DNA of 64,000 nt from UBA1535 sp964371035 (GTDB lineage: Bacteria; Bacillota; Clostridia; Tissierellales; Sedimentibacteraceae), in assembly GCA_964371035.1 (NCBI GenBank), contig CAYJLG010000003.1, positions 58,636 to 122,635 on the forward strand. The letters are read 5' to 3'. The number at the start of each line of letters is the position of its first letter. The stretch's first letter is position 1. This document shows, piece by piece, positions 1 to 8,927 of this stretch. The translations under genes and the position numbers were made by a program. Under the pieces are notes generated by a model that searched no databases, was not told where the DNA came from, and saw only the letters and a program-made list of their open reading frames with translations.

Positions 1-2
1 AT

Positions 3-59
3 TATGAAGGTGAAATGAAATACTATAGATTATCTACAGAAGATATAGTACTAAAATAA
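3..59 (+). CDS. 3' end of an unidentified gene (partial)
   Basis: An open frame enters from the left edge and ends with TAA at 57-59. Only 18 residues are visible, ending in STEDIVLK, so no family can be assigned. The stop is followed by AT-rich non-coding DNA and then by a strong promoter, which fits the end of a gene. It could also be a chance short frame. Confidence 0.4.
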   Translation, partial: YEGEMKYYRLSTEDIVLK

Positions 60-192
60 TTAAAACCCTGCACTTAAACTGATTATCTCCTCCCCTATTT
101 ACATGCTTTTTCAACTATAATTCATTAATTACAACAGCCAAAATCGTTGAATTATAAGTATAAACGAAATATTATACATTGGCTAAAATCTA

Positions 193-221
193 TTGACATA
201 AAATTTTGATTTGTGTATAAT
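193..221 (+). promoter_or_regulatory. Sigma-70-type promoter for the sensor gene at 333
   Basis: TTGACA at 193-198, a 17-base spacer and TATAAT at 216-221 match the consensus perfectly. The gene start is 111 bases downstream, so the transcript has a leader of about 100 bases. I saw no riboswitch in it. Confidence 0.8.
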
Positions 222-332
222 TGACTTAAAACTCATTCTTAATGTTCTTTTAAGAAAAAATAAAATTTAGTAACAACATCATTTTCTTTGATTTATGATT
301 AATTAGAAAATATTTAATCGGGAGGAGATATC

Positions 333-3227
333 ATGTCACGAAGAAAACATTTGATTGTTAGTTTTATTTTTATTTTTTTACTTATCTTTTTTTTCAAATT
401 TGATCACGAAAGTGTTTTAGCCGATGACAAGATAAAAATCGGATATCTACCTAACGAAAACATAGTCGTAGATATCGACAATATAGGTTATGAAGGCTAT
501 GGGTACGAGATTTTCAAAAAAATAGAAGAACTCAGCGATTTGGAATTTGAATTCGTTGAGATTAAAGGCGACCTTTTTGATGCTCTTCGTACAGGTCAAA
601 TCGATATCAGTGGACTTTTTTATAAAACAGACGAAAGAGAAGCAGAGTTTGTTTATACAAAGTATCCATTTGTACGCATTCAATCAAGTTTATCTACGAA
701 AAAAGAAAATTTTTCTTTTTATGACGATCCCCAAAGCATTGACGGTAAAACAGTTTCAACATTTTATGACAACCCAATGGTTGCAGTGTTGGATAAATAT
801 CTTGATGATAACGATATTTCTGTTAATTACACTTACAACAATATGTACGAGTATACAAATGTAGAAACTGACTATTATCTAACTTATTCTAATGAATTTA
901 CTAAACAAAATCTAAAATCAGTTCTTAACCTAGACAAATTATACGCGTATGCGATTGCAACTGAAAAAAACGCACACATTATTGATGAAATAAATGATAT
1001 ACTATACTATATAATAACATGTGAAGGCGACTTTTTTTTAAATCTTGAAAACAAGTATTCGTTAGATCTGCCGACTTCTTCTCATAGAGGATTAAAGCGA
1101 AGCGAGGTCAATAAATTGAGGCAGTCTACATTAACAGTAGGTTTTGTTGAAGACAACATGCCTATAACTTATGTTGATAATAAAAATTCTCCAAGAGGCA
1201 TAGCAGTTGACATTTTGAATAAATTTTCAAAAATGTATGGATTTGATGTTGAATATTTTCCATATAAAGCAAGTGACCCTATTTCAGTATATAGTCATTG
1301 TGATATTTTAATTTCTGCAGTCGGAAATACTCAAGATGTCTCTAATTATTATAAAAAAACAGAAGCTTATCATGCATTAGAATTAATTTCAATATCAACA
1401 CGTGAAACATTTGAACAAAACACCACGTTATCTTCTATTTCAGAAATCGATATAAGTGTAGGTATGTTAAATTACTTGCACTATAACTTTATAGGTAAGA
1501 GTCCAAATATTGAATATAATTTTTTTAATTCTACAGATGATCTGTTAGATAGTTTTGGAAATGATGAATTAGATTTAGCAATATTTACGAATAGTGATGT
1601 TAGTTACGTAAATGAAATACTTTCAGACAAGCCAATCAACTCATATTTATCTGGCTCAGAGCTCGAACTAGCAATCAATGTTTCTAATAATCTTGCAAGC
1701 ACATATTTGCCTTTAATAAACATAATGCTAGATACTGTTGATTCTAGTTTTTATGAAGAAGCTGTACTTGAGAATTCTTCATTCTATTTCCCAGAATTAA
1801 CTATAACTGATCATATTACTAACAATTGGTACTTTATAGCAATATTTATTGCCTTAGTTGTTATTATTGCATTAACTTATACAATTAAAAAAATTACTAA
1901 ACAAAAACAAAAGATAGAGCAAACTTATAAAATTGAACCATTTACAAACATAATGTCAAATGCATATTTTAACGTTAGAGCTCAAGAACTTATTACTAAT
2001 TCAAGACCTTGGGAGTATGAACTCATCAGTTTTGATATAGATGAATTCAGAACTATTAACAGTTATTTTAGTTTTGAAAAAGGTTCTAAGATTATTAAAG
2101 CTATTGCAGATGCGCTCTACGACGCTTTTAAAGGTACAAATGCTTTATACACCAGAGTATCAGTAGATCATTTCTTAATCTTCAGAAAAATAGACGAAGG
2201 TGGCGATTTAAATAGCATTTATACTAAATATTTACAGCCACTATCAATATTTTTGATTGGAAACAATCATGAATTAAATTTTTCTTTTGGAAAAATAGTT
2301 GTTAAACACCCTTCTGACATACTGACAGAACTAATATCATTTGCAGATTATGCAAGAATACAAGGTAAAAAGAGATACTCAACTACCTTTATCGAATTTG
2401 ATAGCAGAATGCGCAGGATATATGATTTAAGAATAGATTTATCTATTAGAATGGAACGAGCATTAAAAGACAATGAATTTTTTGTAGTATATCAACCTAA
2501 AGTCAACTTAAAAACCTTAAAAGTTGAGGGTGCAGAAGCTCTTGTCAGATGGCACCCAAAAGTAGGAAATACTATTTATCCTTGTGATTTTATTGATGTG
2601 TTTGAAAAAAATGGATTTATTTCAACGCTTGATTTATACGTTTTCGAAGAAATATGCAAATTTATTGAAAAAAATCAATTAAAGACTAGCATACCTGTTA
2701 TATCATCAAACTTATCTGCAATTACAATTTTAGATGATATGACAATAACTAGGCTTAAAGAGCTAGTTTCAAAATATAATTTAAACCCTAACCAATTTGA
2801 AATCGAACTATCAGATAGCAATATGGTCTTACCAGATGATACCTTTGCAAACAAAGTTAAAGCTTTGAGGAAACTTGGTTTTAAGGTTTCAATCGATAAT
2901 TTTGGTGCAAAACTTTCTTCTTTAAACAGACTCAGCGAATTAGATGCAGATACTCTCAAGTTAGATAAAACATTTTTTGATTTAAAAGGCCACGGCAAAA
3001 AAAGTACTTTAGTAGTACAAAATGTTATTTCTATGGCTAAGCAGTTAAATCTAAAAGTTGTAGCTGAAGGAGTAGAAACACTTGCTCAAGCTAGATGGCT
3101 AAAAAAACTTGAATGCGACATGACTCAGGGATATTATTTTTCAGGCCCTGTAGATGAAGAAGCGTTCTTAAATATTCTCCAAAGTGAAAAAAGCTTTGAA
3201 TCTATCTATTTCCAGTCAGGAGATTAA
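333..3227 (+). CDS. Membrane sensor: two solute-binding domains, degenerate GGDEF, EAL
   Basis: 964 residues. An N-terminal hydrophobic segment (about 7-28) is followed by two periplasmic-binding-like domains of SBP_bac_3 type (about 33-245 and 270-500), a membrane helix (about 503-525), a GGDEF-like domain (about 545-690) and an EAL domain (about 700-955). The sensory part should lie outside the membrane and the c-di-GMP part in the cytoplasm. The GGDEF signature is replaced by SVDHF, so cyclase activity is unlikely. The EAL domain keeps EALVRW, a Glu in IELSD, Lys in LKLDK, Glu in VAEGVET and the QGYYF glutamine. The usual DDFG motif reads DNFG, and the following loop is atypical (AKLSSL), which may weaken or abolish phosphodiesterase activity. 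The start has GGAGG at 321-325. It may be a ligand-responsive phosphodiesterase or a catalytically dead c-di-GMP receptor. Confidence 0.85.
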   Translation: MSRRKHLIVSFIFIFLLIFFFKFDHESVLADDKIKIGYLPNENIVVDIDNIGYEGYGYEIFKKIEELSDLEFEFVEIKGDLFDALRTGQIDISGLFYKTDEREAEFVYTKYPFVRIQSSLSTKKENFSFYDDPQSIDGKTVSTFYDNPMVAVLDKYLDDNDISVNYTYNNMYEYTNVETDYYLTYSNEFTKQNLKSVLNLDKLYAYAIATEKNAHIIDEINDILYYIITCEGDFFLNLENKYSLDLPTSSHRGLKRSEVNKLRQSTLTVGFVEDNMPITYVDNKNSPRGIAVDILNKFSKMYGFDVEYFPYKASDPISVYSHCDILISAVGNTQDVSNYYKKTEAYHALELISISTRETFEQNTTLSSISEIDISVGMLNYLHYNFIGKSPNIEYNFFNSTDDLLDSFGNDELDLAIFTNSDVSYVNEILSDKPINSYLSGSELELAINVSNNLASTYLPLINIMLDTVDSSFYEEAVLENSSFYFPELTITDHITNNWYFIAIFIALVVIIALTYTIKKITKQKQKIEQTYKIEPFTNIMSNAYFNVRAQELITNSRPWEYELISFDIDEFRTINSYFSFEKGSKIIKAIADALYDAFKGTNALYTRVSVDHFLIFRKIDEGGDLNSIYTKYLQPLSIFLIGNNHELNFSFGKIVVKHPSDILTELISFADYARIQGKKRYSTTFIEFDSRMRRIYDLRIDLSIRMERALKDNEFFVVYQPKVNLKTLKVEGAEALVRWHPKVGNTIYPCDFIDVFEKNGFISTLDLYVFEEICKFIEKNQLKTSIPVISSNLSAITILDDMTITRLKELVSKYNLNPNQFEIELSDSNMVLPDDTFANKVKALRKLGFKVSIDNFGAKLSSLNRLSELDADTLKLDKTFFDLKGHGKKSTLVVQNVISMAKQLNLKVVAEGVETLAQARWLKKLECDMTQGYYFSGPVDEEAFLNILQSEKSFESIYFQSGD

Positions 3228-3248
3228 TTTAGTACAAAAAAACAATTT

Positions 3249-3274
3249 AGGGGAAAACTCACTCGTTTTCCCCT
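3249..3274. terminator. Bidirectional terminator between convergent genes
   Basis: A perfect 10-bp stem (AGGGGAAAAC/GTTTTCCCCT) with a 6-base loop sits between the ends of the rightward sensor and the leftward kinase fusion. The A-rich left flank gives a U-tract on the minus strand. The plus-strand flank is also T-rich. Confidence 0.8.
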
Positions 3275-3278
3275 ACTC

Positions 3279-5291
3279 TTATGTTATTTTCATTATTCTA
3301 ATCATTTCTTCAAAATTTTCATCTATCTCTTTAATCAACTTGATTTGGTTTCTAGCTCTAACCAAGTTATGATCTTCATAGTCAATCTTGTAATACACAT
3401 CATCATCTAAATAATCAGTAAAAAACCTATACGCAGTCTCAAAAGTCATTATTTTCACACCATAAACTAAAGAACTTTTTTCCTCATCAGAAAGTATATC
3501 TCCTGCCTTTTCTAGAAATCCTTTTGTATACGCACTATAAAATGCTAAATTTAACTTCACCTTTGACAAATCTTTTTCATCCTCAGCTGCTGTACTAGCA
3601 CCTGTACGTATAGAATCACCAAAATCATAAGCACTTACACCAGGCATAACAGTATCTAAATCTATGATGCAAATACCCTGTCCAGTAGTCTTATCAAGCA
3701 AAATATTGCTCAATTTCGCATCATTATGAGTCACCCTTTCAGGTAGATTTCCATAATTCAACATTTCGGACAATTCTATGCACTCTTGTTCTTTAGCAAG
3801 TAAAAAATCTATTTCACTTTGCACATTTTTGACTCTATCACAACAGTCTAATTCTATCGACAACCTAAACTTCTCAAACCATTTTAATATATGATGAAAT
3901 TTTGGTATAGTCTCATAGAGATCATTTACAGGAAAATCAGCTAACTGTTTTAAAAACTTACCAAAACTCTTGCCTGTTTCATACATATGCTCTTCTTTTT
4001 CAATCATATGCAAACAGATTGTGTCCTCAATATATAAAAACATTCTCCAATATTGTTTTTTAGAATCCACATAAAAACTCTTATTTTCACTAGTTAAAAC
4101 TAAATTTAAAGTTTCTCTTTTTTCGTCTCCAGCATTTGATAATATCTGCTTTTTCAAATATTTAGTAATAGCCTCAATATTAAACATCACTTTTTCAGGC
4201 TCTTTAAAAGCATTTGTATTTATTTTTTGCAAAATATATTTTTCAATAGTACCATCATTTTCGACAACTACTTTAAAAGTGCTATTTATGTGACCATCAC
4301 CGTATTCTACTACATCAACCTTGCTTTTATCAAATCCGTAAGCACTAATGACTTCATAAACATTAAGACTATTTGACCACAAAGGCGTAGGATATTCATT
4401 TAAATCATGCTTTAATCTAATAGCATCAACTACAGCAGCTTTATCCTCTTTATACGTGATACCATACCACGTATCTCTATCCTCAAAAGTTTTAACGCTA
4501 ACTTTTCCTTCATTTATCAGTTCTGCAACCAAAGTCGGTAAAAAATATTCGCACTTTAAAGGATTGCTAGGCATATTATTTTCTAAAAAAAAAGAAAATC
4601 TATCTTCAGCTTCTTTTACAAAACTTTGCGTCAATCCCCACATATTCATACTAACTACACTATCTAAAGATAATTCGGTCCAAGTCGCACCATAATCTTC
4701 TGTGAAACGAGCGCCGTCAGTCGTTTGCTCAATCTTAGTACGTTCAGTAACTTTTTTTAGATATCCTTCTTCATCCAATTCGCAAATCCCTCTAGAAACA
4801 AACCCATTTTTACTCAACGTGTTTTTCAAAAGATATCCGATCATAGCATATTCATTTTTATTAGAATTTTCGCAATTTGTCAAAAAATCATACATAATTT
4901 TAAAAGCTTCTTTTCCATAAAAATCATCTGCATTTATCACCGCAATAGGCGCATCAATCAAATTTTTTGCAGATAAAATCGCATGACAAGTTCCCCATGG
5001 TTTTTTCCTTCCATCAGGTACTAAAAAGCCTTCAGGCAATGACTCTAACTCCTGATAAGCATACTTTAAATCTATATACTTAGATATCCTGTCGCCTACC
5101 AACATCTTAAAAGTATCTTCAAAATCTCTCTTTATAATTACTATCGCTCTTTTAAATCCTGCTTCTATCGCATCAAAAACTGAATAGTCAATAATACTTT
5201 CGCCATTTTTCCCTATACTGTCAGTCTGTTTAGAACCACCATATCTGCTCCCTAACCCAGCTGCCATTATCACTAATATGGGTTTATTCAT
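3279..5291 (-). CDS. Fused sugar nucleotidyltransferase / N-acetylhexosamine 1-kinase-like protein
   Basis: 670 residues in two parts. The first 290 or so form a nucleotidyltransferase domain with the pyrophosphorylase signature MAAGLGSRYGG followed by Lys-Gln. Residues about 310-670 resemble NahK-type anomeric kinases of the aminoglycoside-phosphotransferase fold: an N-terminal QKINTNAFKEPE segment, the catalytic loop THNDAKLSNILLD and the metal site IDLDTVMPG. In related pathways NahK phosphorylates GlcNAc or GalNAc at C1 and a uridylyltransferase then makes the UDP-sugar. Here both steps appear joined in one chain. The ATG follows GAGG at good spacing and lies 4 bases after the stop of the oxidoreductase gene, so they are co-transcribed. 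The substrate is inferred. Confidence 0.82.
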   Translation of the reverse strand: MNKPILVIMAAGLGSRYGGSKQTDSIGKNGESIIDYSVFDAIEAGFKRAIVIIKRDFEDTFKMLVGDRISKYIDLKYAYQELESLPEGFLVPDGRKKPWGTCHAILSAKNLIDAPIAVINADDFYGKEAFKIMYDFLTNCENSNKNEYAMIGYLLKNTLSKNGFVSRGICELDEEGYLKKVTERTKIEQTTDGARFTEDYGATWTELSLDSVVSMNMWGLTQSFVKEAEDRFSFFLENNMPSNPLKCEYFLPTLVAELINEGKVSVKTFEDRDTWYGITYKEDKAAVVDAIRLKHDLNEYPTPLWSNSLNVYEVISAYGFDKSKVDVVEYGDGHINSTFKVVVENDGTIEKYILQKINTNAFKEPEKVMFNIEAITKYLKKQILSNAGDEKRETLNLVLTSENKSFYVDSKKQYWRMFLYIEDTICLHMIEKEEHMYETGKSFGKFLKQLADFPVNDLYETIPKFHHILKWFEKFRLSIELDCCDRVKNVQSEIDFLLAKEQECIELSEMLNYGNLPERVTHNDAKLSNILLDKTTGQGICIIDLDTVMPGVSAYDFGDSIRTGASTAAEDEKDLSKVKLNLAFYSAYTKGFLEKAGDILSDEEKSSLVYGVKIMTFETAYRFFTDYLDDDVYYKIDYEDHNLVRARNQIKLIKEIDENFEEMIRIMKIT

Positions 5292-5295
5292 TTTA

Positions 5296-6576
5296 TTACC
5301 TCAAAGTACTAATTTTAATAGGTTCACCATTACTTAATCTAGATTTTTCAGCAGCAAGAGCACAATAATGGCTTTCGACAGAATATTCTACTAACGGTAT
5401 TGAATTATCAGGTTCTTTATCATACATAACAGCCTCTAAAAACTCACTAACCATCTTATTGTCTCCACCGCCATGACCTGAAAAGTCCTCTGCCAATTTC
5501 GATACGTCAATCACTTCTGTATCTTTTCCAAACTTTGTAATTTTTATAATATTTTCAGACATATCAGCAACTATTTCACCCATAGTACCCATAATCTTAG
5601 TATATCTAGATCCAGTAGCGGTAAAAGCACTCATAGTTAAATGAATAGTCGAACCATCAGTCATATTCATGTTGACTACTTGATGATCAACTACATTGTT
5701 GTCACAACGATATACACATTTACCATAAGGGCCAGTCTTAATCGCCTCAGTTATGCTCTCCACAGTTGGATGTAGTGCAAGCACGTCTAACGGCCATTCA
5801 GTGTGACCATTTTTCACGCCTCTAACCTTGTCTTCAAGATATATTTTTTCAGCATCAAAAGGACATGACTCCTTTGCCAAACAATTATCCATACATCTCT
5901 CAGATGCGCCTTCAGGAGCATTTTCCTTTTTAAATAAAAATGTGCTACCAAACGAAGATACAGTTTCACAAGTCTTGCCACTAAGCCACAAATATATATC
6001 TAAATCATGACAGCACTTCTGCAAAATCATAGGACTAGTAGTCTCCGAATTACGCCAATTACCTCTGACAAAACTATGTGCCTGATGCCAATACCCGACA
6101 TTTTCTATCCCCATAATGCTAACTATATCACCTATCAATCCCTGTGATATTAACTCTTTTACCTTAGAAAAAAACGGTGTATACCTGAGCACATGACAAA
6201 TCACTACTTTTCTATCATTTTCTTTTGCTACTTGCGCTATTTCACGACATTCCTCCAAACTTGGAGAAATAGGCTTTTCCAACAACAAATGATATCCTTT
6301 TTTCAATGCAGGTATAGCATGAGCATAATGTTGTCTATCCTGAGTCGTTATAAACATCACATCAGCCAATTTATCCTGTATGAGCAACTCTTCTGCACTA
6401 TTAAAACACATTTCTTTTTTTATATCATACAAACTTGCTACTTCGTTAACTTTATTGATATCTATATCTGCAATAGCAACTATTTCCATCATATCAGGAA
6501 ACAAATGAGCACACTTAGCATAAGTGTCTTTGCCCCTACTCCCAAGCCCTGCTAAAGCAACCTTTAACTTTTTCAT
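5296..6576 (-). CDS. Gfo/Idh/MocA family NAD(P)-dependent oxidoreductase
   Basis: 426 residues. The N-terminal Rossmann fold begins with VALAGLGSRG, and LLEKPIS is the conserved catalytic-lysine motif of the family. A C-terminal alpha/beta substrate domain follows. Middle cysteines (CMDNC, SCPF, then CVYRC) form a cluster seen in some members and might bind a metal. No signal peptide is present, so it is cytoplasmic. It is the gene directly upstream of the fused sugar kinase/nucleotidyltransferase and probably processes the same amino sugar or glycoside. Some family members act as NAD-dependent glycosidases, so a redox-assisted glycosidase is possible. The start has GAGG four bases upstream. 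Confidence 0.8.
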   Translation of the reverse strand: MKKLKVALAGLGSRGKDTYAKCAHLFPDMMEIVAIADIDINKVNEVASLYDIKKEMCFNSAEELLIQDKLADVMFITTQDRQHYAHAIPALKKGYHLLLEKPISPSLEECREIAQVAKENDRKVVICHVLRYTPFFSKVKELISQGLIGDIVSIMGIENVGYWHQAHSFVRGNWRNSETTSPMILQKCCHDLDIYLWLSGKTCETVSSFGSTFLFKKENAPEGASERCMDNCLAKESCPFDAEKIYLEDKVRGVKNGHTEWPLDVLALHPTVESITEAIKTGPYGKCVYRCDNNVVDHQVVNMNMTDGSTIHLTMSAFTATGSRYTKIMGTMGEIVADMSENIIKITKFGKDTEVIDVSKLAEDFSGHGGGDNKMVSEFLEAVMYDKEPDNSIPLVEYSVESHYCALAAEKSRLSNGEPIKISTLR

Positions 6577-6617
6577 AAAACCTCACAAAAATATTTTATT
6601 ATTTTTTACTTTTCAAA

Positions 6618-7805
6618 TCAAATATCTGCTTTGAATACTAACAATTCATCTGCTAATTTTGATATTGCTTCGCGAGAAGCATTATCCATCGATGACTTAA
6701 TCGTCACATTGTTTTCAGCAAACACTACACCTTTACAGCTATCAATCATAGAGCTCATTATTCTAGTAGCATTAGGTGCCCAAGACCCATTCTCTACCAT
6801 GCCGACAAATTTATTTCCAAATTTTCTATCAGACAATCCGCGTAAAAAAGTTTCCATAACTGGGAAAATTGTGCCGTTGTAAGTTATGCTAGCAGTCACA
6901 AGTTTCGAATATCTAAAAGCATCTGCAATAGCTTTAAACATATCACAACGTGATAAATCATATACTACTACATCTTTATATCCTTCTGTTTTTAGAATGT
7001 TTTCTAAGTACAGTGCCGCTTCTTTAGTATGACCGTGCGCCGAGGCATAAACTATAACTATACCCTCTTTTTCCACTCTGTAAGATGACCAAATATCATA
7101 CAGTCTAACAAAATCAGCTATATTTTCTTTCAATACAGGTCCATGCAAGGAGCATATTGTTTCTATATCAAGATTAGATGCTTTTTTCAATAAATTTTGT
7201 ACTTGCACCCCATACTTACCTACAATTCCAATATAATATCTAGACGCTTCTTCAGCCCATTCTTTTACATCTACAGCCTCATCATGTTTGTAAACTCCAA
7301 AAGTCCCAAAAGCATCGGCAGAAAACAGCACTTTCGAAAAACTATCATAAGTTACCATTACTTCTGGCCAATGTATCATTGGAGCAAACACAAAGCTAAA
7401 TTCATGCTTTCCAGTACACAGCATATCGCCATCTTTAACTATATGAGTATTGAGTTCTATTTCTATATCAAAAAACTGATTAATCATACTTAAAGCTTTA
7501 GCGTTAGTAACAATAGTAGCATTAGGATACGTTTTTACAAACTCAAAAATACTACCCGAATGATCAGGTTCCATATGCTGAACAATTAGATAATCAGGTT
7601 GTTTTCCATCTAGTGTTTTTTCTATATTGCCAAGCCATTCTTTACAAAATCTGCTGTCAACAGTATCAAAAATTGTTATCTTATCATCACAAACTAAATA
7701 TGAATTATATGAAATCCCATTAGGCACCACATATTGACTCTCAAACAAATCAATCTCAAAATCATTTACTCCCACATTAATAATGTCACCAATACACTTA
7801 CTCAT
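6618..7805 (-). CDS. Flavodiiron protein (FprA-type O2/NO reductase)
   Basis: 395 residues, the usual size for class A flavodiiron proteins. The metallo-beta-lactamase-like half has the diiron ligand motif HMEPDHSGS, a further Asp in SADAFGTFG and a late His in SLHGP. The C-terminal flavodoxin half starts near residue 250 with IVYASAHGHTKEAA, which binds FMN. These enzymes reduce O2 to water or NO to N2O in the cytoplasm of anaerobes. It has its own promoter, and the 41-base gap to the next gene has no terminator, so the two downstream sugar genes may be read through from it. Confidence 0.93.
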   Translation of the reverse strand: MSKCIGDIINVGVNDFEIDLFESQYVVPNGISYNSYLVCDDKITIFDTVDSRFCKEWLGNIEKTLDGKQPDYLIVQHMEPDHSGSIFEFVKTYPNATIVTNAKALSMINQFFDIEIELNTHIVKDGDMLCTGKHEFSFVFAPMIHWPEVMVTYDSFSKVLFSADAFGTFGVYKHDEAVDVKEWAEEASRYYIGIVGKYGVQVQNLLKKASNLDIETICSLHGPVLKENIADFVRLYDIWSSYRVEKEGIVIVYASAHGHTKEAALYLENILKTEGYKDVVVYDLSRCDMFKAIADAFRYSKLVTASITYNGTIFPVMETFLRGLSDRKFGNKFVGMVENGSWAPNATRIMSSMIDSCKGVVFAENNVTIKSSMDNASREAISKLADELLVFKADI

Positions 7806-7840
7806 ATTACCACCTCTTTTAAAAATTTAATTGCTAATAT

Positions 7841-7869
7841 ATTGTACCACTTTTTTGTTGCTAAATCAA
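7841..7869 (-). promoter_or_regulatory. Promoter for the flavodiiron protein gene
   Basis: On the minus strand TTGATT, 17 bases, then TACAAT. It lies 36 bases upstream of the ATG and immediately downstream of the hairpin that ends the pilus gene set. Confidence 0.65.
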
Positions 7870-7876
7870 ATAGAAA

Positions 7877-7953
7877 AATAGAGACTTGCATACATGTATT
7901 CACAATCTTAGAAATAATCTAATTATTAGTATACACATAAGCTTGTCTCTATT
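7877..7953 (-). terminator. Probable terminator of the minor-prepilin operon (long loop)
   Basis: A 9-bp perfect stem (AATAGAGAC/GTCTCTATT) encloses about 59 bases that can form smaller hairpins. On the minus strand the stem runs into TTTTTCTA. The large loop is unusual for a simple terminator and a folded RNA with another role is possible. Confidence 0.5.
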
Positions 7954-7987
7954 CAAATTTTAATTATTTTGCTTGCTTTTTCACTAC

Positions 7988-8917
7988 CTATTGTAGTGCA
8001 GTCTTAAGTTTTCTTCTCTTTCTCCACTTTTTGAAAATCACTACTCCAATTGTAGCAAACACAATCGGTATAATAATCAATATCGGATCCATGATGATCA
8101 TAGATACAAACACAAACGGCGTAAGAATCAATCTTGATATCGCTTTTAACACTTCACTACCTGCTATAAAATCTGCTATTGGCGGTGACACTTCATAGTA
8201 GAAGTCTACAAAAGCTCTACCAATCTCTGACTGCATAAGTACAGAATCTCTGAATTGCCTTAATACTACTACAGGTGTCTTGTCGTAATCGCCGTATGAG
8301 GCTGTGGCTACGTAGCAGAAGGATGGTGTTAATGAGGGTGTACCACTGTAAGTCAAATCAGTATGTAACACTTTTATGCCTATTACAGGGTTTCCATCTT
8401 GAAGTGTTACATACTCTGCTTCATCTAAATTCTTCAAAAATACTGTACCCTTCATATTATACGCATCTAATTCTGTTTCTGTTAATACACCTACTCTGTC
8501 TGCTGAAATAGCATACTCTATCATTTTAGATGATCCTGTGATGTTAAAATTCAGATTTAAAGGAATATCTACTATAATATTAGGAGTTGTGTGTCCTGCT
8601 TCTCTAGCATATATATGCCACGGAGAAGTAGTTGAACCTACTCCTATATATAAATAAGAATATTCCATGTCAGTACTGCTATTTCCTGGGATTGCTGTTA
8701 TAAGTTCAGCCTCTGTAGCGGTCGGAACATGCGAGAGTATCCAGTCTGCTACTACTTTAGTTTCTTCCTGTATAATATATTGCATCTCTGTTCGTTCATA
8801 AGTACTATAAATAAATTGTGTCATTTGATAAGTCATAATTGATACTATACCTAAAACAAAAACTGCAACCATCATTTCAACTAAGGTGAATCCTTTTGTG
8901 TTATTATATTTTTTCAT
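7988..8917 (-). CDS. Minor prepilin with CFI-box-like C-terminal segment
   Basis: 309 residues. The start chosen is the ATG at 8917, six bases after GAGGTG; an upstream GTG is less well placed. A class III prepilin signal (KGFTLVEMM, cut after G, Glu at +5) leads into the pilin helix. The middle is a secreted domain without a clear family. Near residue 205 the chain switches to a block starting CYVATASYG, followed by VLRQFRDSVL, GRAF and SPPIADFI. It ends with a second membrane helix and a basic tail. This block resembles the CFI-box segment found at the C-termini of many surface proteins. A pilin with a second membrane anchor and basic tail is odd. It is the last gene of the prepilin set. 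Confidence 0.8.
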   Translation of the reverse strand: MKKYNNTKGFTLVEMMVAVFVLGIVSIMTYQMTQFIYSTYERTEMQYIIQEETKVVADWILSHVPTATEAELITAIPGNSSTDMEYSYLYIGVGSTTSPWHIYAREAGHTTPNIIVDIPLNLNFNITGSSKMIEYAISADRVGVLTETELDAYNMKGTVFLKNLDEAEYVTLQDGNPVIGIKVLHTDLTYSGTPSLTPSFCYVATASYGDYDKTPVVVLRQFRDSVLMQSEIGRAFVDFYYEVSPPIADFIAGSEVLKAISRLILTPFVFVSMIIMDPILIIIPIVFATIGVVIFKKWRKRRKLKTALQ

Positions 8918-8927
8918 ACAATTCACC

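Noticed and set aside
5296..6576. Secreted GH109-type glycosidase
   Set aside because: There is no signal peptide. General Gfo/Idh/MocA membership is all that can be supported.
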